Source: an uncultured bacterium (lineage in GTDB: Bacteria > Bacteroidota > Bacteroidia > Sphingobacteriales > Sphingobacteriaceae). From it: a stretch of DNA of 20,254 nt. The stretch is from positions 1-20,254 of the forward strand of contig CAJBVG010000049.1 in assembly GCA_903958995.1 (NCBI GenBank), read 5' to 3'. Position 1 is the first letter of the stretch. Each line of letters opens with the position of its first letter. The translations under genes were made by a program, and so were the position numbers. Shown here in pieces: positions 14,740-20,254 of this stretch. Under the pieces are notes generated by a model. That model did not search any database. It was not told where the DNA came from and worked only from the letters and a program-made list of their open reading frames with translations.

Positions 14740-15572
14740 CTGTAAATACTAATATTTGGACATTTAATAGGTGTTAAGGTATACGAAATGCTTACTCCTG
14801 CAAACATATAAAAATCTCGTCTACTGGCATCACCTCGTTGCGTATAAGCTTCACCTAAATTTATACCATTGTTAATTTCTCCCGAACGATCAGATAGCGA
14901 TGTGGCTAATTGACCATTAGTAGCTGTTAAAACTGTTTTATCAACGTAATTTTTACTTATATCGTCTAAATAGTCTGTAAAGGTGTTGCGATACCCTAAT
15001 TCAAATCCTAAGTTGAAATTATCAACGAAATTATACTTTGCTCCGATACCAAAGGGTATTGCAACATTTAAATTACTGTATTTAGCTGAACTATTTAATG
15101 TTGTTCCCTGTCCTTCAGTTCCTAATTCTCTTAAAAAATAGGTTTCCCCATTAAATTCTGCTTTAGGGTCGAACATAAAGCCGGCAACACCCAAAAAAAT
15201 GTAAGGAGTAAATCGTTCTTTATTAGAGCCCGGACTAAAAGGGAAAAAATAGTACTCATAATTTAAGGAAAGCTCTGTGATATTACTTGAGAAGCTCAAA
15301 TTTCTAGCTTTTTCAAATGCTTGAGTAGAATTTGCATCATTGGCCTGTATGCTACCTTGAGTTAATCCTAATTTCAAACCACTAAATGGTGTAAATGCAT
15401 AACGAACATTTACCGACACACCAGGATTTGTAAATTTCAATGGATTATTTCGGTTTAAATCGCCAATATATCCCATGCTACCTACATTCATACCAAACTC
15501 CCATTCTTGAGCCTTTAGGCTAGAAGTAGTTAATAGAATTAAGAAAACGATTGAAAAACCGATTTTTTGCAT
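14736..15572 (-). CDS. porG: PorG-like outer-membrane protein (DUF6089 family), T9SS
   Basis: Predicted outer-membrane beta-barrel protein of 278 residues with a signal peptide (MQKIGFSIVFLILLTTSSLKAQ). The mature start EWEFGMNVGSMGYIGDLNRNN and the cysteine-proline ending (TPIKCPNIS) fit the DUF6089/PorG family. In Porphyromonas gingivalis PorG is a type IX secretion component that binds the periplasmic PorK/PorN rings. Alternating hydrophobic strands and aromatic residues run throughout (LSLNYEYYFFPFSP, NFNLGFELGYRN). Its place between nadK and uppS-bamA is the usual one in Bacteroidota. Family membership is likely; the T9SS role is inferred from relatives, and a plain barrel protein of unknown role is the alternative. 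Confidence 0.8.
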   Translation of the reverse strand: MQKIGFSIVFLILLTTSSLKAQEWEFGMNVGSMGYIGDLNRNNPLKFTNPGVSVNVRYAFTPFSGLKLGLTQGSIQANDANSTQAFEKARNLSFSSNITELSLNYEYYFFPFSPGSNKERFTPYIFLGVAGFMFDPKAEFNGETYFLRELGTEGQGTTLNSSAKYSNLNVAIPFGIGAKYNFVDNFNLGFELGYRNTFTDYLDDISKNYVDKTVLTATNGQLATSLSDRSGEINNGINLGEAYTQRGDASRRDFYMFAGVSISYTLTPIKCPNISIYR

Positions 15573-15611
15573 GGATAATAGTTAAAAGATGCGCTAAAAT
15601 AAGGAAATAGA

Positions 15612-16493
15612 TTAATTTCTGGTATCTAAGCCCCACATTAGCTTGTTTCTTAACGTACCTAAATAATTTTCAGTACTTAATCGGATTAAATTTAATTGAA
15701 AAGATTCTTTACGAACAGCCAATTGAGTATGAGTATCAAGGGTTTCTGTTCTCGAATCTAATGTCGCAAGGTAATGTGCACTTCTGCCTTCAACTTCAAA
15801 AGTAATTACTTGATTATCTGATAGAATAATTGGACGAACATTCAAGTTATGAGGCGAAATAGGTGTGATTACAAAATTTTCGGAGTTAGGGAATATAATT
15901 GGACCACCACAACTCAACGAATATCCGGTTGAACCAGTAGGTGTTGCTAATATTAGTCCATCTGCCCAATAGGAGTTTAAAAATTCACCATTCAAATACG
16001 CATGAATAATAATCATGGATGATGTATCTTTTTTATGAATAGTAACTTCATTCAATCCGTAATTTACTCCACCAAACAACTCTTTATCAGATTCTAAGCG
16101 AATTAAAGAACGTTTCTCAATGGTATAATGTCCTTTCATTAAACTATCTACTGCCGTTTTTATTTCTTGTTTGGCAATACTAGCTAAGAACCCTAAACGG
16201 CCCATATTTATCCCAATAATTGGGATCCCAGAGTCGCGCACTAAAGTTAGGGTATCAAGCATCGTACCATCACCACCCACACTAATCATGCATTTGATTT
16301 CCTGAAGTTGTAACTCATCGTGACGAGTGAACACTTCAACATTACTTGGAAGTTTTACACGTGGAACTAAATAAGCATGAAAAGCTGAATAAATGATTAG
16401 CTCCACTTGATTCTCTTCTAAACAATCAATGAGCTGTTGAACGTAACTTATCGCAGTATCATTAAATTTTCGACCGTAGATAGCAACTTTCAT
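15612..16493 (-). CDS. nadK: NAD kinase
   Basis: Cytoplasmic enzyme that phosphorylates NAD+ to NADP+. At 293 residues it has the normal length. The signature GGDGT is at 73-77 (SVGGDGTMLDT), NMGRLGFLA at about 97-104, LNEV at 147-150, and the glycine-rich block ATPTGSTGYSLSCGGP at about 183-198. All catalytic and nucleotide-binding motifs are present. The gene starts 5 bases after the CBS gene and is followed by a 39-base gap before porG. It has the usual Bacteroidota context and nothing unusual. Confidence 0.97.
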   Translation of the reverse strand: MKVAIYGRKFNDTAISYVQQLIDCLEENQVELIIYSAFHAYLVPRVKLPSNVEVFTRHDELQLQEIKCMISVGGDGTMLDTLTLVRDSGIPIIGINMGRLGFLASIAKQEIKTAVDSLMKGHYTIEKRSLIRLESDKELFGGVNYGLNEVTIHKKDTSSMIIIHAYLNGEFLNSYWADGLILATPTGSTGYSLSCGGPIIFPNSENFVITPISPHNLNVRPIILSDNQVITFEVEGRSAHYLATLDSRTETLDTHTQLAVRKESFQLNLIRLSTENYLGTLRNKLMWGLDTRN

Positions 16494-16498
16494 GGTTA

Positions 16499-17161
16499 TT
16501 AAATATTTAAGTATTTCATAAATGAATCAAAGCGATTCATCGTATCATCATTATCTTGTTTATCTTGGTAGAAACTATGAGCAACATAATTAAAACGTTG
16601 AAATGTTTGTAGTATACCACTCACATCTTCTTTATCAATTTTAATAGTTACTTCAATTTTTGAAGAATCGCTAGAGGAATTAATATAAGAGCTCAATATA
16701 TGAGCATCGTTAGATTCAACTATGCGAGCAATTTCAGATAATGAGTAATTATGCTGTGCAATTTCTAATTCAATAATAGCACCGGGATTAGTTACCGAAG
16801 CCATTTCTGCGAAGTAACTAATTAAGCTATGAGTAGATATTAGTCCTAAGTATTGTTCTTTATCATCAAGTATTGGTACAACACTTAATTTATTGGCAGA
16901 CATTAACTTCATAGCATCATAAAGATGTTGCCAACCGTGGATAAAAGTATGAGTGAAGTTTAATGGAATAGTACTAATCGCATCATCTGTATCTTGCATT
17001 TCTAAGATATCATCTTCAGAAATTATCCCTAAAAAATTATTTTTTTCGACTACTGGTAAATGTGATACTTTGAAATCATTCATTAACAAAAGAGCCCTCT
17101 CTCCTGAATCTGCTATTTTCAGAGGGGGAATGAGGTCGTTAATGAGTTCAGCGCTTAACAT
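16499..17161 (-). CDS. CBS-domain pair protein with ACT-like C-terminus
   Basis: A 220-residue soluble protein. Two CBS repeats fill the first half: SHLPVVEKNNFLGIISEDDIL near residues 34-53 and KLSVVPILDDKEQYLGLISTHSL near 90-112, given here by their key parts. CBS pairs usually bind adenine nucleotides and act as sensors. The second half (EIAQHNYSLSEIARIVES, KIEVTIKIDKEDVSGILQTF) resembles an ACT-like fold by pattern. It always sits near nadK in this group, so a link with NAD(P) or adenylate levels is tempting, but I know of no demonstrated function. It starts 27 bases after the hydrolase stop. Confidence 0.85.
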   Translation of the reverse strand: MLSAELINDLIPPLKIADSGERALLLMNDFKVSHLPVVEKNNFLGIISEDDILEMQDTDDAISTIPLNFTHTFIHGWQHLYDAMKLMSANKLSVVPILDDKEQYLGLISTHSLISYFAEMASVTNPGAIIELEIAQHNYSLSEIARIVESNDAHILSSYINSSSDSSKIEVTIKIDKEDVSGILQTFQRFNYVAHSFYQDKQDNDDTMNRFDSFMKYLNI

Positions 17162-17188
17162 AGTTCAGTTGCTAAAACAAAAGCAACA

Positions 17189-17953
17189 TTATGATTGGTA
17201 TAATTTATTTAAGAATTTTTCTAGAATCTCATTGAATTCTTCTGGGCGTTCCATCATAGCAGCATGACCGCACAATTCGATATACGTTAATTCCGAATTT
17301 GGAAATAAGCTATGAAACTCTTCTGCCGCTTCTGGAGGTGTAATGGTATCATTCTTACCCCAGATTAGGGAAACTGGAATTGTGATTTTTGGTATTTCTT
17401 TTCTTAGATTATGTCTGATAGCAGATTTAGCCATCGATAAGATTCGTAATATTTTACTTCTATTATTTACTACCTCAAACACCTCATCAACTAACTCTTT
17501 AGATGCAGTTTTGGGATCGTAGAATGTATATTCAACTCGCTCTTTTATGTAGTTATAATCTTCTCTTCTAGGATAAGTTCCACCCATTCCCTCTTCATAC
17601 AAACCAGAACTACCCGTAAGCATCATTGAATGTACATGCTCCGGGTGACTAAGTGTATAAACTAAAGCAACGTGGCCTCCAAGAGAGTTGCCAAGTAAAG
17701 TTACTTTATCGTATTTTTTGTATTGAACAAATTTATGGATGAATTTTGCTAATGCTTCAACATTAGCACCCAATAATGGTAAATCATAAATGGGCATCAA
17801 AGGAATAACTACTTTATACTTTGGAGAGAACTTTGCACATACATACTCCCAATTACTTAGTGCTCCGAAAAGACCATGTAATAGTAAAAGTACTGGCCCT
17901 TCTCCTTCTTCTACAAAGTCAAAACCATTATCATTCTTTACTGTCAAACCCAT
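17189..17953 (-). CDS. Alpha/beta-fold hydrolase
   Basis: A 254-residue cytoplasmic alpha/beta hydrolase with no signal peptide. The oxyanion motif LLLLHGLFG is at residues 22-30. The nucleophile elbow GNSLGG places S90, the acid is D202 (WGKNDTITPP) and the histidine is H230 (LCGHAAMMERPEEF), so a full catalytic triad is present. The cap region (about 117-185) is rich in charged residues. The substrate cannot be told; members of this fold include esterases, MenH-like lyases and C-C hydrolases. It starts 79 bases after pabA, in a gap with no convincing promoter, and ends 27 bases before the CBS gene. Confidence 0.85.
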   Translation of the reverse strand: MGLTVKNDNGFDFVEEGEGPVLLLLHGLFGALSNWEYVCAKFSPKYKVVIPLMPIYDLPLLGANVEALAKFIHKFVQYKKYDKVTLLGNSLGGHVALVYTLSHPEHVHSMMLTGSSGLYEEGMGGTYPRREDYNYIKERVEYTFYDPKTASKELVDEVFEVVNNRSKILRILSMAKSAIRHNLRKEIPKITIPVSLIWGKNDTITPPEAAEEFHSLFPNSELTYIELCGHAAMMERPEEFNEILEKFLNKLYQS

Positions 17954-18032
17954 GTTTAGATTCTTATTTCTGCTAAAATATAAAATTTCAAATGCAGAAT
18001 CCTTATTTAATACTGATAAAAATAACTTTTTT

Positions 18033-18623
18033 TCAACAAATAGCCTTAAAATCTTTAATTATCTGAAAATGAGATAACCAATTTTTAATTATTTGAGGCC
18101 CTTGGAGACTCAAAATTGATTCTGGATGAAATTGTAAGCCCCAAACTGGTAAATGAACATGAGCAAATGACATAATTTCTTGATCAACGGTTACAGAAGT
18201 AGAAATTAATTCTTTTGGTAAATCTTCAATAATTAAGGAATGATACCTCATCATTTCACTTCCAGAAGGAATTCCATTAAACATCTCATGGTTTTGATGA
18301 ATTATATCTGATGTTTTCCCATGCAATGGATGCTTTGCATTCAATAATTTGGAACCAAAATGCATAGCAATCGCTTGATGACCTAAACATATTCCTAAAA
18401 TAGGGACTTTATCTATGTAGTGATAAATCACCTCCATTAAGATACCAGCATTTTCTGGCCTTCCAGGGCCAGGTGAAATGATGATAGCTTCTGGGTTAAG
18501 TTCAATAATATACGACAATAGACATTCATCATTTCGAATCACTTTCACTTCAACACCTTGTTGTTTCACAAGATCAAGTAAATTGTAAGTAAACGAGTCG
18601 TAATTATCGAATAATAAAACCAC
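18033..18623 (-). CDS. pabA: Glutamine amidotransferase, PabA/TrpG type
   Basis: Class I glutamine amidotransferase (196 residues) that releases ammonia from glutamine for aminodeoxychorismate synthase (folate) or anthranilate synthase (tryptophan). The triad is visible: C79 in GICLGHQ, H166 and E168 in LQFHPES. The start FDNYDSFTYNLLDL and the ISPGPGRPENAG motif are typical of this pair of paralogues. The partner synthase (pabB or trpE) is not in the window and no trp genes are nearby, which favours PabA or a shared subunit, but TrpG cannot be excluded. The start is GTG in a TAGTG junction with the yqeY-like gene; no ATG lies near. Confidence 0.88.
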   Translation of the reverse strand: MVLLFDNYDSFTYNLLDLVKQQGVEVKVIRNDECLLSYIIELNPEAIIISPGPGRPENAGILMEVIYHYIDKVPILGICLGHQAIAMHFGSKLLNAKHPLHGKTSDIIHQNHEMFNGIPSGSEMMRYHSLIIEDLPKELISTSVTVDQEIMSFAHVHLPVWGLQFHPESILSLQGPQIIKNWLSHFQIIKDFKAIC

Positions 18624-19075
18624 TACTTTGCTAATACTTGTTTAACCATGTCGGCTATTGCTTTCCCATCCGACTTACCAGCTAATGCTTTGTTAGCAGC
18701 ACCAATTACTTTCCCCATTTCTTTAGGGTCTGTTACTCCTAGCTCTGCAACAAGCGTTTCTATAGCAGCTTTAAGCTCTTCAGTTGACATCTGCTTCGGC
18801 ATAAATTCTTCTAAAACCTCTAATTCTTCTTCTTCAATTTTTGCGAGGTCAGCTCGGTTTTGTTGTTTGTAAATTTCTATTGAATCTCTGCGTTGTTTTA
18901 TTTGCTTTTGAACAGCTTTCAATTCAGCTTCTTCGGATAAATCTTCCGAAACGCCTTTTTCTGTTTTCGCTAACAATAATGCAGCTTTAATTGCACGTAA
19001 GCCTCGTAAACGTGCTCCTTGTTTTGCTAACATTGCTGATTTGATTTCAGTGTCGATTTTTATGATTAATGACAT
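18623..19075 (-). CDS. GatB/YqeY-domain protein
   Basis: A 150-residue YqeY-like protein, related to the C-terminal tRNA-binding domain of the amidotransferase subunit GatB. Seen: MSLIIKIDTEIKSAMLAK, RLRGLRAIKAALLLAKTEKG, a charged helical stretch, EEFMPKQMSTEELKAAIE, and the closing block DPKEMGKVIGAANKALAGKSDGK. It is full length for the stand-alone family. The molecular role is not well established; it is probably linked to tRNA or translation. It overlaps pabA by one base and lies behind the SDR gene, separated by 44 bases containing a tandem 14-base repeat. Confidence 0.92.
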   Translation of the reverse strand: MSLIIKIDTEIKSAMLAKQGARLRGLRAIKAALLLAKTEKGVSEDLSEEAELKAVQKQIKQRRDSIEIYKQQNRADLAKIEEEELEVLEEFMPKQMSTEELKAAIETLVAELGVTDPKEMGKVIGAANKALAGKSDGKAIADMVKQVLAK

Positions 19076-19078
19076 ATT

Positions 19079-19106
19079 TTTTAAATTCTAAATTTTAAAT
19101 TCTAAA
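19079..19106. repeat. Tandem 14-base repeat upstream of the yqeY-like gene
   Basis: The unit TTTTAAATTCTAAA occurs twice in a row without mismatch (19079-19092 and 19093-19106), four bases from the start codon of the yqeY-like gene. It has the same 14-base period as the unrelated repeat in the bamA-ompH gap. The rest of the 44-base gap is also AT-rich (TAGACAATAGATACAATAATT on the minus strand side, including the SDR stop). No promoter is evident. Confidence 0.8.
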
Positions 19107-19119
19107 TTAATTATTGTAT

Positions 19120-19884
19120 CTATTGTCTATTAATTGTAGTTGCATTTGCTTGTGCAGTTGGCATAACAATTAAATCATTTATATTAACGTGTGCCGGACG
19201 GCTGGCTGCAAAATAAATAATATCTGCTACATCTTCTGGATGTAAGGGTTCAAACCCTTTGTATACATTATTTGCGCGTTCCACATCACCTTTAAAACGA
19301 ACAATAGAAAATTCTGTTTCAACAGCACCTGGGTGAACTGCAGTAACTTTTATTCCATGAGTTACAAGATCAATTCGCATTGATTTAGATAAGGAGTCGA
19401 CGGCTGCTTTTGTAGAGCAGTACACATTTCCATTTAAATAACTTTCTTTACCTGCTATAGATCCTAAGTTGATGATGTGACCTTTTTTATGATTAATCAT
19501 CCAATTCGCAACTACTCTCGAAACGTATAAAAGACCTTTGATATTAGTATCGATCATCGTTTCCCAATCGCTCGTATTGCCTTCATAAAAAGACTCTAAT
19601 CCGGCCGAGAGGCCAGCATTATTAAGTAAAACATCGATATCCTTCCATTCGGTAGGTAATGATTCTAATGCACCTTCGGTTGCAAGTTTATCGCGTACAT
19701 CAAAAGTTAAGGTATACACTTCTGCATTATATTCGCTTTCGAGTAATTCTTTTAATTTTGATAAACGATCCGATCTTCTTGCGGTAATAATTAATTTGTA
19801 ATTATTTTTCGCAAATAGGTGCGCACAAGCTTCCCCTATTCCAGCACTTGCACCAGTAATTAATATGGTTTTTTTTGTATTCAT
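19120..19884 (-). CDS. SDR-family NADP-dependent oxidoreductase
   Basis: Classical short-chain dehydrogenase of 254 residues. The cofactor motif TGASAGIG is at 10-17, and the basic pair R36-R37 after the second strand favours NADP(H). NNAG is at 88-91. The catalytic S142, Y155 and K159 (YCSTK) are in place. The pattern DVRDK, WETMIDTNIKG and GAVETEFSIVRF resembles the YdfG group (3-hydroxy acid dehydrogenases such as serine or 3-hydroxypropionate dehydrogenase). The substrate is not certain. It starts 4 bases after the porT stop, so the two are probably co-transcribed. Confidence 0.9.
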   Translation of the reverse strand: MNTKKTILITGASAGIGEACAHLFAKNNYKLIITARRSDRLSKLKELLESEYNAEVYTLTFDVRDKLATEGALESLPTEWKDIDVLLNNAGLSAGLESFYEGNTSDWETMIDTNIKGLLYVSRVVANWMINHKKGHIINLGSIAGKESYLNGNVYCSTKAAVDSLSKSMRIDLVTHGIKVTAVHPGAVETEFSIVRFKGDVERANNVYKGFEPLHPEDVADIIYFAASRPAHVNINDLIVMPTAQANATTINRQ

Positions 19885-19888
19885 TATA

Positions 19889-20254
19889 TTATTCGAAATA
19901 GAATGTCATGCAAATTACTCTAGAGAATAATTGGTCTAATGGACGAGAATATAGATGTCCTTCTTTTTTTAAAATGTCTTTTGTTCCATAAGAGAATTTA
20001 AATTCCGGAGAGAATTTAAAGTATTGATAATACAAATCCCAACCAAAACCCCATTCATAAGACAAATCGAAATTTTGAAGTTTCACTTTACGCGTGGTTT
20101 CATCGAAAATATCTTCTCCTTTTTCAATTTTCTTTTGTGAAATGATATCGTAGGAAGCTCTAACACCCCCAATAACATAGAACCCTACGTTACGATGCCT
20201 AATACTTCTTAACTTAAAATCTAATGGTAATTCAATGTAAGTAGATTCAATTCC
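19889..20254 (-). CDS. porT: PorT-family T9SS protein, 3' part only
   Basis: The reading frame is open from the stop codon at 19889 to the right edge of the window, giving the last 121 residues; the N-terminus lies outside. It begins GIESTYIELPLDFKLRSIR and has YVIGGVRASYDI, LSYEWGFGWDLYYQYFKFSPE, KFSYGTKD and a final VICMTFYFE (pieces). This fits PorT, an outer-membrane beta-barrel protein needed for type IX secretion and gliding in Bacteroidota. The GTG at 20086 is internal and not the start. With the PorG-like protein it is the second T9SS-related gene here. The alternative is a related outer-membrane barrel protein without a T9SS role. Confidence 0.8.
   Translation of the reverse strand, partial: GIESTYIELPLDFKLRSIRHRNVGFYVIGGVRASYDIISQKKIEKGEDIFDETTRKVKLQNFDLSYEWGFGWDLYYQYFKFSPEFKFSYGTKDILKKEGHLYSRPLDQLFSRVICMTFYFE

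Noticed and set aside
17954..18032. A promoter for the alpha/beta hydrolase gene (TGCATTTG or TATATTTT in the gap).
   Set aside because: Each -7 candidate has a mismatch and neither has a well-spaced TTG.
20086..20254. A short complete gene starting at the GTG at 20086.
   Set aside because: The frame is open through to the window edge and the upstream residues (YIELPLDFKL, YVIGGVRASYD) match the PorT family, so the gene is longer and cut by the window.

Overview
The window is an AT-rich chromosomal segment from a Bacteroidota bacterium, probably a member of the Flavobacteriales or a close relative. Four things point there: the run of CBS protein, nadK, porG-like, uppS, bamA and two ompH genes; two type IX secretion (T9SS) outer-membrane proteins (PorG-like and PorT); promoters of the TTG / TAnnTTTG type; and a lack of clear Shine-Dalgarno sites. 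The genus cannot be fixed from the sequence. Coding density is very high. Apart from yebC at the left edge, every gene lies on the minus strand, so transcription runs right to left. No gap between genes exceeds about 110 bases, and I saw no tRNA, rRNA, CRISPR array, insertion sequence or prophage.

Right part, read in transcription order: the 3' end of porT (cut by the window edge), an SDR oxidoreductase, a YqeY-like protein, a PabA/TrpG glutamine amidotransferase and an alpha/beta hydrolase. Next comes a CBS-domain protein, NAD kinase, PorG-like protein, undecaprenyl-diphosphate synthase, BamA and two tandem periplasmic OmpH/Skp chaperones. From porG to bamA the genes overlap by 1 to 4 bases. 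This block is mainly envelope biogenesis: lipid carrier, outer-membrane protein insertion, chaperones and T9SS parts. It ends in an intrinsic terminator that abuts the start of murI (glutamate racemase, peptidoglycan precursor).

Middle-left part: a good Bacteroidota-type promoter precedes nuoH-I-J-K-L-M-N, the membrane arm of respiratory complex I plus the NuoI iron-sulfur subunit. All seven are tightly packed. nuoA to nuoG are not upstream of nuoH, so the complex I genes are split in this genome or the other subunits are missing. NuoK lacks the second conserved membrane glutamate (a serine is there instead).

Left edge: directly behind nuoN is a two-gene toxin-antitoxin module, an Xre/MbcA/ParS-type antitoxin and a RES-domain toxin. 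It has its own promoter, two 17-bp operator copies 21 bp apart and probably a leaderless antitoxin mRNA. The toxin gene converges on yebC, and the two share a hairpin terminator that lies inside the toxin's last codons. Much of the window is ordinary core genome. The points most worth checking are the NuoK substitution, the toxin-antitoxin control region, the terminators that overlap coding sequence, and the short word repeats that fill several intergenic gaps.
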